Below are positions 8,123-15,905 of a stretch of 64,000 nucleotides of DNA, piece by piece. The translations under genes and the position numbers were made by a program. The notes below the pieces were generated by a model that was not told the DNA's origin, searched no databases, and saw only the letters and a program-made list of their open reading frames with translations. Each line of letters starts with the position of its first letter. Positions within the stretch are counted from its first letter, which is position 1. This stretch comes from Alistipes onderdonkii (GTDB lineage: Bacteria > Bacteroidota > Bacteroidia > Bacteroidales > Rikenellaceae), in NCBI RefSeq assembly GCF_025145285.1, contig NZ_CP102251.1:744001-808000 (forward strand), read 5' to 3'.

Positions 8123-8947
8123 TCACCTGAAATTCACTTCGATAACGGGCATTTTCAATATCTCCGGATTGGAAAACGGGCGCATTGTCGCAGATACCAG
8201 ACAGCGTTGGCGTTCCGGAAATTTGAAGAAATAGTCCATTACCCAGCCCAAAGCACGATTCCGATAAGTACTATCCGACTGATAAGAATCAATCTCATCC
8301 ACCATTATATACCAATCCCGAAGCCTCGGCTCGATTTTCTCCATTACTTTCCGAAGACTGTCTGCTACGACCAAAATCTTTTTATAGCGTATCGTCTCAT
8401 TTGACAAATACTTATTGATAGCTTTCGAGGAGGGGGATTGTTTTATATCCCCAAATCCGCCGCCCACATATAAATACGGATTTCTCCCCGTTTGAGGGTC
8501 TATGCCCGTCAGATATTTCTCATATGCCAAAGCTTTGGTGGGACACACAACGATACAGTTGTTCGGCGAACGCAGCGCCAGCGTTGTAGCACCAATGCCG
8601 GGAACGTTCTTCTTAATTACTCCGTAGGGCAACTGCATGAAAACATCCCCTAACTTCTTGCTTTCATCATTGATAATAATTTGGAGTGCATCTATCTTGT
8701 CCGGATAATCCGGATTTATGCTCAACTCATAATCGATTCCGGGTACATCCTTTATCTCCGCATTATTGACGATACAACTGACTACCTCTCCGTTTTTCTC
8801 TTCGGTCAGGAATTCATAACGCGGGTCATTCATTTTATGACGCCCAAGCGTTATGGCAGACAATGATTGGAAAACTCTTTTTGTTACCATATCAATATGT
8901 ATTATCCCCATACTTCTCCTATGGGGTGTTAAACGAGGGAAGCCCAT
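8123..8947 (-). CDS. Helicase N-terminal half (ends at in-frame TGA)
   Basis: 274 residues. The RecA1 domain of an SF2-type helicase is visible: PGIGATT (residues about 116-122) stands where the Walker A lysine loop should be, CIVVCPTKALAYEKY fits motif Ia, IMVDEIDSY fits motif II (DEAD/DEAH box), and LVSATMRPF fits motif III. The Walker A lysine is replaced by Ala-Thr-Thr, which is unusual. The frame stops at TGA (8123-8125) exactly between the two RecA domains and the rest of the enzyme continues in frame from 8122. The start is uncertain: Met at residue 13 or 20 would also do. Probably the element's replication or restructuring helicase. Confidence 0.6.
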   Translation of the reverse strand: MGFPRLTPHRRSMGIIHIDMVTKRVFQSLSAITLGRHKMNDPRYEFLTEEKNGEVVSCIVNNAEIKDVPGIDYELSINPDYPDKIDALQIIINDESKKLGDVFMQLPYGVIKKNVPGIGATTLALRSPNNCIVVCPTKALAYEKYLTGIDPQTGRNPYLYVGGGFGDIKQSPSSKAINKYLSNETIRYKKILVVADSLRKVMEKIEPRLRDWYIMVDEIDSYQSDSTYRNRALGWVMDYFFKFPERQRCLVSATMRPFSNPEILKMPVIEVNFR

Positions 8948-9105
8948 GCATACACACGGGCTATCCCCAAACTATACTTGCTTCCGATTGCATCGGGCAA
9001 TGTAAAGACCTGACTATAAGTCTTTAACTGTATTAACAATATACGAAAAATATTCGAGATTTCCAAATAATTCAACAACTATTTTGCTGGTTATCAGCAC
9101 TTTTA

Positions 9106-10317
9106 TTACATATCAAGCACCTTTTCCAACCGCCCGATATGATTGCTGATATTCTTATTTAGAACCTGCGCATAGGAGCGCTGGGTAACTGAAATATCGG
9201 AGTGACCAAGTAATTTGCTCACAACTTCAATAGGCACATCGTTATAGAGCAAAATCGTCGTTGCAAAGGTTTTACGGGCTGTATGGTGGGTCAGTTTTTT
9301 GTCGATACCCACAACCTCCGCTATTTCCCGCAAATAGGAATTGACCTTTTGATTAGAGATGCGCGGTTGCACATACTCATTTACCTTACAAAACTTTTCA
9401 AACCAAATTATTAATTTTTCGGCCTGAGGAAGCAGTGGAACAGCAATCTCCCGGTCTGTTTTCTGACGTACCAGATTAATCCAGTTTCGCCCATCGAAAC
9501 CCTTGACAATATGTTTCGGTTGCAGGGCTTGCGCTTCATGATAAGCCAATCCAGTATAGACGGAGAAAAGATAGATATTCTTCACCTCTTCCAACCGTTG
9601 TTGGGCAAAATGATAATCTTCCAACAATTTCAATTCTTCCTGCGTAAGGAATACCAGCCGTTTTCGCTCTTTTAAAGGTCTATATTCAACAAATGGGTCT
9701 TGTTGGATATAGTTACACTTGAACGCATATACGACCATCTGACGCAGCCGCTGCATGATTTTATTTATAGTAATCGCTTTCAGTCCTTGAGATAATAGGG
9801 TGTCCTCGAACTGCTTTACGAAAAAATAATCCACACGGCGTATCGGAATGTCCGTACTCTTATATAAATTCTGGATATATCGCTCCACGTGGGCGAATAC
9901 CTCTCGGAATTTTTGCAACGTAGAAGGTGAATATTCTTTGCCTACGAGAGATTCCATCCGCTTTATACGTTCCCGGAAAATTCCACACAATGTATGCTCA
10001 TTGGCAGTCTTATTCTTATAAAGAGAATAAATTTCATCGAGTGAAACATTTCCATCTGCTTCGTATAATTTACGCTCAATGCTTTTCAGCTCGACGGTGA
10101 TGTCCTGTAACCGACGGTTAATCAATACGGCATCTTCCGAGGTTCCACGGACACATTGAGCGTCTTTGTCCCAAATTTCAGGTCTGATATACAACCGGGT
10201 AGAGAATTGCTGACGGTTAATCCCGTCAGTAGTCAGCTTGCAATAGATAGGTACCTCTCCTTGCTTTGTACGCTTAAATTCATAGAGATAGTAAGTGATT
10301 CGTAATATTTCAACCAT
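9106..10317 (-). CDS. Tyrosine integrase of the tRNA-fMet element
   Basis: 403 residues, the usual length for Bacteroidetes integrases. Residues 1-90 fit the arm-binding domain (YYLYEFKRTKQGEVPIYCKL), about 105-215 the SAM-like core-binding domain, and 225-400 the catalytic domain. Visible active-site parts are HHTARKTFA (H-x-x-R), LLGHSD (the later His) and the nucleophile Y382 in QRSYAQV. The first catalytic arginine position reads TGLAYHEAQAL, so Arg is replaced by Ala, as in IntDOT-like enzymes where this Arg is also missing. It is encoded 230 bp from the target tRNA, reading away from it, the standard place for the integrase of an element in a tRNA 3' end. It should catalyse integration and excision between the 22-bp repeats. 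Confidence 0.9.
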   Translation of the reverse strand: MVEILRITYYLYEFKRTKQGEVPIYCKLTTDGINRQQFSTRLYIRPEIWDKDAQCVRGTSEDAVLINRRLQDITVELKSIERKLYEADGNVSLDEIYSLYKNKTANEHTLCGIFRERIKRMESLVGKEYSPSTLQKFREVFAHVERYIQNLYKSTDIPIRRVDYFFVKQFEDTLLSQGLKAITINKIMQRLRQMVVYAFKCNYIQQDPFVEYRPLKERKRLVFLTQEELKLLEDYHFAQQRLEEVKNIYLFSVYTGLAYHEAQALQPKHIVKGFDGRNWINLVRQKTDREIAVPLLPQAEKLIIWFEKFCKVNEYVQPRISNQKVNSYLREIAEVVGIDKKLTHHTARKTFATTILLYNDVPIEVVSKLLGHSDISVTQRSYAQVLNKNISNHIGRLEKVLDM

Positions 10318-10344
10318 AGTCAGCAGATTGTTTTATAACCTGCT

Positions 10345-10403
10345 GGAATACTTTTCATTACAAGTCTGGAATACCGAGATTTTCAGATTTTGCCCGGTAT
10401 TCC
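10345..10403. promoter_or_regulatory. Cluster of GGAATAC sites (candidate integrase arm sites)
   Basis: GGAATACTT at 10345-10353, GGAATACC at 10368-10375 and its inverse GGTATTCC at 10396-10403 lie between the integrase start and the att core. The first is repeated inverted at 638-646. Confidence 0.4.
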
Positions 10404-10518
10404 AAAGAACCCCTAAAATGCCCCGATTTTGGTTAATTACTAAAATATCTTAAAATATAGCAATTTTACTTATTCACTGATTATAAGACACTTAACCACT
10501 TTACAGAGCATAAAATTA

Positions 10519-10546
10519 GGGGCCAAACATTGCTGTTTAGCCCCTT
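10519..10546 (-). terminator. Hairpin terminator after tRNA-fMet
   Basis: On the minus strand GGGGCTAAACA pairs with TGTTTGGCCCC and is followed by TAATTTTA, directly after the CCA end of the tRNA. Confidence 0.75.
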
Positions 10547-10622
10547 TGGTAGCGGGAGGAGGACTCGAACCTCCGACCTTCGGGTTATGAGCCCGACGAG
10601 CTGCCAACTGCTCCATCCCGCG
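10547..10622 (-). tRNA. Initiator tRNA-Met (CAT), integration target
   Basis: 76 nt including an encoded CCA. The cloverleaf is clear: acceptor 5' strand CGCGGGA against TCCCGCT, anticodon loop CTCATAA with anticodon CAT, T-arm GGAGG/CCTCC. The anticodon stem carries the three G-C pairs typical of initiator tRNA, and positions 1 and 72 are C and U and cannot pair, also an initiator trait. Its last 22 nt (T-arm to CCA start) are duplicated at 564-585, so the 3' end was restored by the integrated element. Confidence 0.92.
10549..10570. repeat. att repeat inside tRNA-fMet
   Basis: Exact 22-bp match to 564-585, covering the tRNA T-arm and acceptor 3' strand. Confidence 0.85.
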
Positions 10623-10657
10623 ATATATCTTCAGTGTTGTACTATCGCTTTTGCGTG

Positions 10658-10691
10658 TGCAAAGATAAGACAAATATTCGGACTTTACAAA
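10658..10691 (-). promoter_or_regulatory. Promoter of tRNA-fMet
   Basis: On the minus strand a -33 TTTG (10688-10691) and a -7 TATCTTTG (10660-10667) are 20 bp apart, the Bacteroidetes consensus. Confidence 0.75.
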
Positions 10692-10884
10692 TAATTCTGC
10701 GCATGTTCCCTCCGCACACCGCTTATCGTACTATCTATCAGCCGCAAAAAAAATATTTTATTATTTTTCGCAGGTTAGCCCCACGCTGATTTTTCCACAG
10801 ATTTCCTGCCACCCGGAACAGGGCCGGATGAAAACGCACACACCGTCTGCAGACCCCATCCGCAACACACACCGTCATTCCCAA

Positions 10885-12666
10885 TCAGCGGATATTGGCT
10901 GCGACAATCTCCGCCAGGTCGCGGACTTCCCCTTTCGTACCGCGCCCGATGGCTTTTTTGCAAAGCGGGCAGGCCGTGACGATCACCTCGGCTCCGGTAG
11001 CTTCCAACTGCCCGGCCACGGATTTTGCGATCTGCACCTGCTGACCGTCGGAGATCGCCGTATTGGCGACCGAAGAGCCGCAGCAGGGGGCGTTTTCGCG
11101 GGTTTCAGCGGGTTCGAGCAATTCCCCGACAGCCCCGATCACGGCACGCGGATCGTCGTAAATCCCGCTGCCGCGTCCCAATTCGCAGGGGTCGTGGTAG
11201 GTATAACGTGTCGAGCCGTGCCCGACCTTGAGACGGCCCGCCTTCATCAGACGCAGGATATATTCCGAATGGTGCAGCACCTCGACCCCTTCGAGCGCAT
11301 AATCCTCACGGAAAACCTTGAGGCAGATCGGACACGAGGTCACGAGCGTCGTGATGCCGTGCTTGCGGAACAACTCCGTATTGTAGCGCATCATCTTGCG
11401 CGCCGAATCCGTCTCACCGGCCAGTTTCAACGGGCGTCCGCAGCAGACGCCCCCATCGCGGTCGGCCCACCAGACCTCTTCGCCGGCGGCCTGGAATACT
11501 TTTTCCATCGCCGACATCGTACGGGGCGTCAGGAGGGTCATGCACCCGGCGAAATAGCCCACCTTCCCCTCGCCGGACGAGCGGTCTAACCCTTTGAAAT
11601 AACCGTAGCGCTTTTCGTCGGGGACATTGCGCATCGTATCGCGGGAATTGAGGCGCAGCGTATTGAGGTCGATGTCCACCGGGCATTTCTCGGCGCAGCG
11701 TCCGCACATCAGGCAATTGTCGGCCACCTGCAGGCGCAGCATCTTATATCGCCGGTCGCGCAGAAAATAGACCGACTGCACGTTGTCGATGCCCAGCACG
11801 CTCTGCAACTGGCAGGGGTCGATACAAATGCCGCAGCGCGAGCAGGCCTCGACCTGGAAGTTGTCGAACGACCCCTCCTTTTCGGTCGAGCGGAGCTTGT
11901 AGTGGCGCAGGAAGATCAAGGGTATCTCCGTGAAGATGTGCATGTAACGGGAGAACGGCAGCGCCACGAAGAAAACACCGAGACACGAGGAGTAGAACCA
12001 CCACGCCACGCTTTCGAGGTTTATCAGCACGAAGGTGCTCATGTGCGCAGCCATCCATCCGCCCAGCGAACCGGTGAGGAATCCCCCGCCGCCATAAAGG
12101 GCGCAGGTCGTGCTTTCGGCGATCAGGCGCGCCGGGAATACGAACCACAGGGCCGAAAGCGCAATGCGGTCGCCCGGCACATGCTTGGTCGTGCGGCGCA
12201 TGCCCATCCTCTTCGAGAAAAAGCGCTTGCCCCAGGCCAGCGCTACGCCCGACAGGACGAACAGCAGCAACAGATCCATCAGGAAATCGAAGACCGGCTT
12301 ATGCTGGAGCCCCGTCGAAAAGTACTTGAAGAAGACATGCCCCTGCAACGGCACATAGCGGAACCCGAGGTAGGCGACGGTCTCGATCCACCCCACGGCG
12401 ATCAGCAGGAACCAGCCGAAGGCCAGGCTCATGTGCATGTAGCCCAACAGCGGGTTGACCCTGAAGATCCTGCGGTGGAGCAGCGATTCGCTGACCACCT
12501 CCCCTATCGCCGAGAAGGTACGGCGGGTCGGCAGCCCGAACAGGATCCGTTTCTTGTCGGCGAGCGGCAGGCGGTAGAGCCACAGGCCCCACTTCCACAG
12601 CAACACGATGAACATCACCGCGGCGCCGACCATGAAAGGTATGCAGAATGGTGCGAAAAAAGTCAT
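10885..12666 (-). CDS. Membrane HdrE-HdrD-like fusion, Fe-S oxidoreductase
   Basis: 593 residues. The N-terminal third is a NarI/HdrE/DsrM-like membrane domain with about six hydrophobic segments and several His that could bind heme (for example around LLGYMHMSLAFGW and YSSCLGVFFVALPF). Then come two 4Fe-4S motifs, CSRCGICIDPCQ (about 273-284) and CLMCGRCAEKCP (about 316-327). The C-terminal half carries two complete CCG domains (GVCCGRP with CPIC; APCCGSS with CPLC), the site type that binds the non-cubane clusters of HdrD/DsrK. So one chain fuses a quinone- or heme-facing membrane unit with an HdrD-like unit. It is the last gene of the five-gene operon, 2 bp after the ferredoxin gene. The electron partners are not shown by the sequence. 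Confidence 0.85.
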   Translation of the reverse strand: MTFFAPFCIPFMVGAAVMFIVLLWKWGLWLYRLPLADKKRILFGLPTRRTFSAIGEVVSESLLHRRIFRVNPLLGYMHMSLAFGWFLLIAVGWIETVAYLGFRYVPLQGHVFFKYFSTGLQHKPVFDFLMDLLLLFVLSGVALAWGKRFFSKRMGMRRTTKHVPGDRIALSALWFVFPARLIAESTTCALYGGGGFLTGSLGGWMAAHMSTFVLINLESVAWWFYSSCLGVFFVALPFSRYMHIFTEIPLIFLRHYKLRSTEKEGSFDNFQVEACSRCGICIDPCQLQSVLGIDNVQSVYFLRDRRYKMLRLQVADNCLMCGRCAEKCPVDIDLNTLRLNSRDTMRNVPDEKRYGYFKGLDRSSGEGKVGYFAGCMTLLTPRTMSAMEKVFQAAGEEVWWADRDGGVCCGRPLKLAGETDSARKMMRYNTELFRKHGITTLVTSCPICLKVFREDYALEGVEVLHHSEYILRLMKAGRLKVGHGSTRYTYHDPCELGRGSGIYDDPRAVIGAVGELLEPAETRENAPCCGSSVANTAISDGQQVQIAKSVAGQLEATGAEVIVTACPLCKKAIGRGTKGEVRDLAEIVAANIR

Positions 12667-12668
12667 CG

Positions 12669-13004
12669 TCAGAAGTCCCCCAGTTTACGTTTGATAAGCA
12701 TCACCACGCCGCGCGTATTGATCCCGCGCGGACATACCAGACGGCATTTGCCGCACAGCATGCACTTGTTCATCTCCTCGTAAGCCCCCTGGTATTCGCC
12801 GCGCCGCACCAGCGTATGTACCTTGCGGAAGTTGAATTCCGTGAGATTGCCCGCCGTACAGACCGCCGTGCAGGCGCCGCAACCGATACAGGCCTGCAAC
12901 TCGGGCATCTCGCGCAGGATCTCGTCGCTCTTGCGCAGGTTGTTGCGGTCGATGTCGATTGCCCGCGGCTTGGAAATGGTATATCCGAAATTGATCGCTG
13001 CCAT
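12669..13004 (-). CDS. Small HdrC-like 2x[4Fe-4S] ferredoxin subunit
   Basis: 111 residues with two cluster motifs, CIGCGACTAVC (about 38-48) and CMLCGKCRLVC (about 82-92), in the spacing of HdrC-type dicluster domains. No membrane segment is visible. It sits between the HdrA-like gene (gap 3 bp) and the membrane fusion gene (gap 2 bp), so it most likely carries electrons between the soluble flavin unit and the membrane unit. This is a second HdrC-type subunit in the operon, and much shorter than the first (15104-15802). The assignment to the Hdr/Qmo type rests on the context and motif spacing. Confidence 0.8.
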   Translation of the reverse strand: MAAINFGYTISKPRAIDIDRNNLRKSDEILREMPELQACIGCGACTAVCTAGNLTEFNFRKVHTLVRRGEYQGAYEEMNKCMLCGKCRLVCPRGINTRGVVMLIKRKLGDF

Positions 13005-13007
13005 ATG

Positions 13008-14012
13008 CTAAACCCCTACATACCGGGCCGCAGCATCGGCGGCGGCCGTCCCTTCGTTCAGACTCTCTCCGATATTCTTCGGCGCCGTGACCGTCCCGGC
13101 ATAAAAAATACCCTCGACATTGCTCTTCACGTTGCCGAGGAACATGTCGCGCGGCGCCATGAAGCCGCTCGGCGCACGGTTCAGCCCGGCACCCTCGGCG
13201 AAAGCGGCGTTGTCATCGTTGGCACGCATCCCCACGATCAGGATCAGCATGTCGACGCTCATGCGCAGCGGACGTCCCGTGAGGGTATCCTCGGCCTTGA
13301 TCTGTACGCGTCCGTCGATCATCGGGCTCGCCTCCGAAATACGCCCGCGGATGAAATGAATGTTGTATTTCTGCTGTGCCTCGCGGTACATCTCCTCGTA
13401 ACCGGGGCCGAACATGCGGATATCCATGTAAAAATTGAACACGTCGGCCTCGGGAAACATCTGCCGCATCTCCATGGCCTGCTTCACCCCCGTGATGCAG
13501 CATACCTTCGAGCAATGCTGCTGGCAAACCTTCTCGTCGCGCGAGCCCACGCAGTGCAGAAAAGCGATGCGCCTAGGGCGCGAACCGTCGGCTTTCGCCA
13601 CGCGGCCCTCGTTGAGCATCCGCTCGATGTCGACCGTCGTAAAAACGTTGTCGTAGATGCCGTAGCCGTATTCCTCCTTGATCGAGGCATCGAAAAGCGT
13701 GAAGCCCGAGCAGACCACGACCGAATCGCATGCCAGCATACGCCCGTCCGGGAGCTGAACCCCTTCGCGGCTGAACCCCCTGGCTTCGGTACGGGTCATC
13801 ACCTCGATCCCGCGCTCGGCAATGCGGCGGCGCAGTTCGGTGAGTATCTCCGACGCCGGGGTGAACGACGGAAACAGCACATGCCATCCCCGGAGCTTGC
13901 CGCCTAATTCGGCCTCCTTTTCGATGATTACGGGCTCGACGCCCTGTTCTGCGAGGCGCAGGGCCGTTTGCATGCCCGCTACGCCGCCGCCTATGACTGC
14001 AACTCGCTTCAT
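13008..14012 (-). CDS. HdrA-like FAD protein
   Basis: 334 residues from the ATG at 14010-14012, chosen because the dinucleotide-binding motif VAVIGGGVAGMQTALRL begins there at once. A longer frame upstream exists but would overlap the previous gene. The core matches HdrA: FAD-binding GGGVAG, EKEAELGGKL, the HCVGSRDEKVCQQHCSKVCC cysteine stretch, and a C-terminal FYAGTVTAPKNIGESLNEG. It lacks the extra ferredoxin domains of methanogen HdrA. HdrA is the flavin subunit that can bifurcate electrons in Hdr complexes; whether this one does is unknown. The start overlaps the stop of the HdrB-like gene by one base (TAATG), so translation is probably coupled. Confidence 0.85.
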   Translation of the reverse strand: MKRVAVIGGGVAGMQTALRLAEQGVEPVIIEKEAELGGKLRGWHVLFPSFTPASEILTELRRRIAERGIEVMTRTEARGFSREGVQLPDGRMLACDSVVVCSGFTLFDASIKEEYGYGIYDNVFTTVDIERMLNEGRVAKADGSRPRRIAFLHCVGSRDEKVCQQHCSKVCCITGVKQAMEMRQMFPEADVFNFYMDIRMFGPGYEEMYREAQQKYNIHFIRGRISEASPMIDGRVQIKAEDTLTGRPLRMSVDMLILIVGMRANDDNAAFAEGAGLNRAPSGFMAPRDMFLGNVKSNVEGIFYAGTVTAPKNIGESLNEGTAAADAAARYVGV

Positions 14013-15100
14013 TATTCTCTGATGTCGTATATTGTGTCCGTCGGGCAGCAATTGACCACAGCCGACGCGGGTTTACCGATATATTTTCCGTTGCGGCCGA
14101 GGTATTTGGCCGCGGGGTCGTATTCGACGCCCATCTTGTCGAGCAGGGGTTCGACGTCGACCTGGTGCATCTGCATTCCGAGCACCCACGGGTCGTAGCC
14201 CAGCACCAGTCCGGCCATCTCCTCGTAGGTCAGCACCGGAATGCCGTGGCCGTTCTCGCCGTAGGTCGTACCCTCCATCTCGGCGATCGCATACTGCCAC
14301 TTGTCGAGGAACATCGCGCACCCCGGGCAGTTGGCCACGATGAAATCGGGTTTGTAGGGCGCCATGCTTTCGAGTTTCTTGTGCGAATTGGCGATCGAAT
14401 AGCCGCGGTTGGCCTGCACCAGGTAGTTGCGGAACCCGAACCCGCAGCAATGCCGCCGCTCGGGGTAGTCCACGCATTGGCCGCCCCACGACTCGACCAT
14501 GCCGGCCAGCACATAGGGGAATTCCGAACCGCCGATACCCGACTTGGGGAATATCTTGGCGTAGTGGCAACCGATATGCTCCACCACGCGCAGCGGCTCC
14601 CCGGTCTGGGCGTTTACCAGCTTATGCTTTGCGCGTGCGGCGATCTGCTCGCGGAAATGGAAAACGATGTCCGAGGTATGCGCCAGGCTCGCAGGCTTGC
14701 GGAACTCGCGCCCGGTGGCTTTGTAAAGGTTCTCGCGCGCCTTCTCCTCGGTTTCGGGAAACTCGTGCCACGTGGCCAGTATCTCCGAATAGACACCGAA
14801 CGAAGTGATGCACGACGACACGAGGTTCTCATACCCGGCTTCGGTCATCAGCGCGAACTGGCGTGCCACGACCGTCATGATGGTTTCGAGCGGCACGATA
14901 TCCGAATGGTAACCGATTCCCGTGCACGACGAGTGGAGCGGGTCATCCGTAAGATCCCGCCCCAAGTCGTTGCGCAGCATGTCTATGAACAGTTTTTCGC
15001 TGCCCGGGAAAAAATTCTGCCGGATACAGCTGCGGGCATAGTAATAGTGGTCGTCGGCAATCTCCTTCTGGTAATCCTGCCAACTCTTTCGCTTTATCAT
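14012..15100 (-). CDS. HdrB-like CCG-domain subunit
   Basis: 362 residues. The C-terminal half contains a complete CCG motif: GCHYAK, then RHCCGFGF, then CPGCAMF, the site that binds a non-cubane [4Fe-4S] cluster in HdrB. The N-terminal half has only isolated cysteines (SSCTGIGYHSD, SSCITSFG), so the first CCG motif looks degenerate. HdrB is the subunit that reduces disulfides in methanogens; here the substrate is unknown. The C-terminus ends with CCPTDTIYDI, a further Cys pair. Gap to the HdrC-like gene upstream is 3 bp and the stop overlaps the HdrA start by one base. Confidence 0.8.
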   Translation of the reverse strand: MIKRKSWQDYQKEIADDHYYYARSCIRQNFFPGSEKLFIDMLRNDLGRDLTDDPLHSSCTGIGYHSDIVPLETIMTVVARQFALMTEAGYENLVSSCITSFGVYSEILATWHEFPETEEKARENLYKATGREFRKPASLAHTSDIVFHFREQIAARAKHKLVNAQTGEPLRVVEHIGCHYAKIFPKSGIGGSEFPYVLAGMVESWGGQCVDYPERRHCCGFGFRNYLVQANRGYSIANSHKKLESMAPYKPDFIVANCPGCAMFLDKWQYAIAEMEGTTYGENGHGIPVLTYEEMAGLVLGYDPWVLGMQMHQVDVEPLLDKMGVEYDPAAKYLGRNGKYIGKPASAVVNCCPTDTIYDIRE

Positions 15101-15103
15101 CTG

Positions 15104-15802
15104 TCAATAATGTTCGTTGTTATTATGGAGGAAGACATCCATCATGTATTGCTGGTCGGCACCCTCCCCGTAGCCCAGTTCCCGGGCCTTGCGGTCGGAA
15201 TGCTCCTCGATGGAGTCGAACATCTCCTTGCCGCCGCTGACTTCGAAGATCTTGTTGATCTCCTCGAGCGACTGTTCGTCCAGACGGCGCAGGGCACCCG
15301 CGCCGTGGCGCATGTATACGGGCGTGAACTGTCCGTAGACCTCCTTGTCGTTATCGTAGATCCACTGCCACACGGTTCCCTGCTCGGGGTGCAGCTCGGG
15401 CTTCACCAACCGCGGTACGATGCAGTAGCCCGTGCGGAGGATATTTTCGCCGATGATGCGCTTGAGGGCCAGCTGCTGGCGTCCCTTCTCGCTCTCGACG
15501 AAGAAACCCAGCTTCTGCGACAGTGTGCGCAGCGCCTGAATCACATACCCCGGCGTATTGCCGCGCGGACAGCGCGGGCGGCACGACATGCACTCGCCGC
15601 AATACCAGATCGTATCGCTTTTCAGCAACTCCTCGATGGCATCGTCGTCGCGCGTCTGCACGATATTGACGATCTGACGGGGATCGTAGTTGTAGAACTC
15701 GGCCGCGGGGCATACGCCCGTGCAGACACCGCAGTTCATGCACGAGTGAAGGCCCTCCTTCATCCGTACGTCCTCCATCAGCATATCGAAATATTTTCCC
15801 AT
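15104..15802 (-). CDS. HdrC-like 2x[4Fe-4S] subunit
   Basis: 232 residues from the ATG at 15800-15802, preceded by an AGGTGAG ribosome site. A longer upstream frame runs through the promoter and is rejected. Cluster motifs are CMNCGVCTGVC (about 22-32) and CGECMSCRPRC (about 69-79), as in HdrC. The C-terminal half is helical with no known motif. It is the first gene of the operon HdrC-HdrB-HdrA-ferredoxin-HdrED, all within a few bases of each other. A TACCTTTG -7 box lies at 15863-15870 inside a perfect palindrome, so a regulator may sit on this promoter. Confidence 0.8.
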   Translation of the reverse strand: MGKYFDMLMEDVRMKEGLHSCMNCGVCTGVCPAAEFYNYDPRQIVNIVQTRDDDAIEELLKSDTIWYCGECMSCRPRCPRGNTPGYVIQALRTLSQKLGFFVESEKGRQQLALKRIIGENILRTGYCIVPRLVKPELHPEQGTVWQWIYDNDKEVYGQFTPVYMRHGAGALRRLDEQSLEEINKIFEVSGGKEMFDSIEEHSDRKARELGYGEGADQQYMMDVFLHNNNEHY

Positions 15803-15850
15803 AATCTCACCTTTCACCGGGCACGAAACCGTCCCGGATGCAACAAAAAA

Positions 15851-15870
15851 ACCTTTGCAGTGCAAAGGTA
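15851..15870 (-). promoter_or_regulatory. Palindrome overlapping the -7 box of the Hdr operon
   Basis: ACCTTTGCA G TGCAAAGGT (15851-15869) has perfect 9-bp arms. On the minus strand the right arm forms the -7 box TACCTTTG (15870 down to 15863), about 60 bp before the HdrC start. Confidence 0.55.
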
Positions 15871-15905
15871 GGGAATACGGGCGAGCCGTGCAGTGGTATA
15901 AATAC

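Larger units (their letters stand above)
564..10570. mobile_element. Integrative element in the 3' end of tRNA-fMet
   Basis: About 10.0 kb lies between exact 22-bp direct repeats. One repeat is part of an intact tRNA gene and a tyrosine integrase is adjacent. Most of the interior is markedly more AT-rich than the chromosome to its right. No relaxase, coupling protein, capsid or terminase gene is visible, so it is not self-transmissible as seen. The Sak4-like ATPase and DUF3871-like protein are typical of phage-derived or mobilizable Bacteroidetes elements. Matching 9-bp GGAATACTT sites (638-646 inverted, 10345-10353 direct) near both ends could be integrase arm sites. Exact ends within the 22 bp cannot be fixed by eye. 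Confidence 0.8.

Noticed and set aside
10470..10673. 67-residue frame on the minus strand over the tRNA
   Set aside because: It is the translated shadow of tRNA-fMet and its flanks, with no coding signal.
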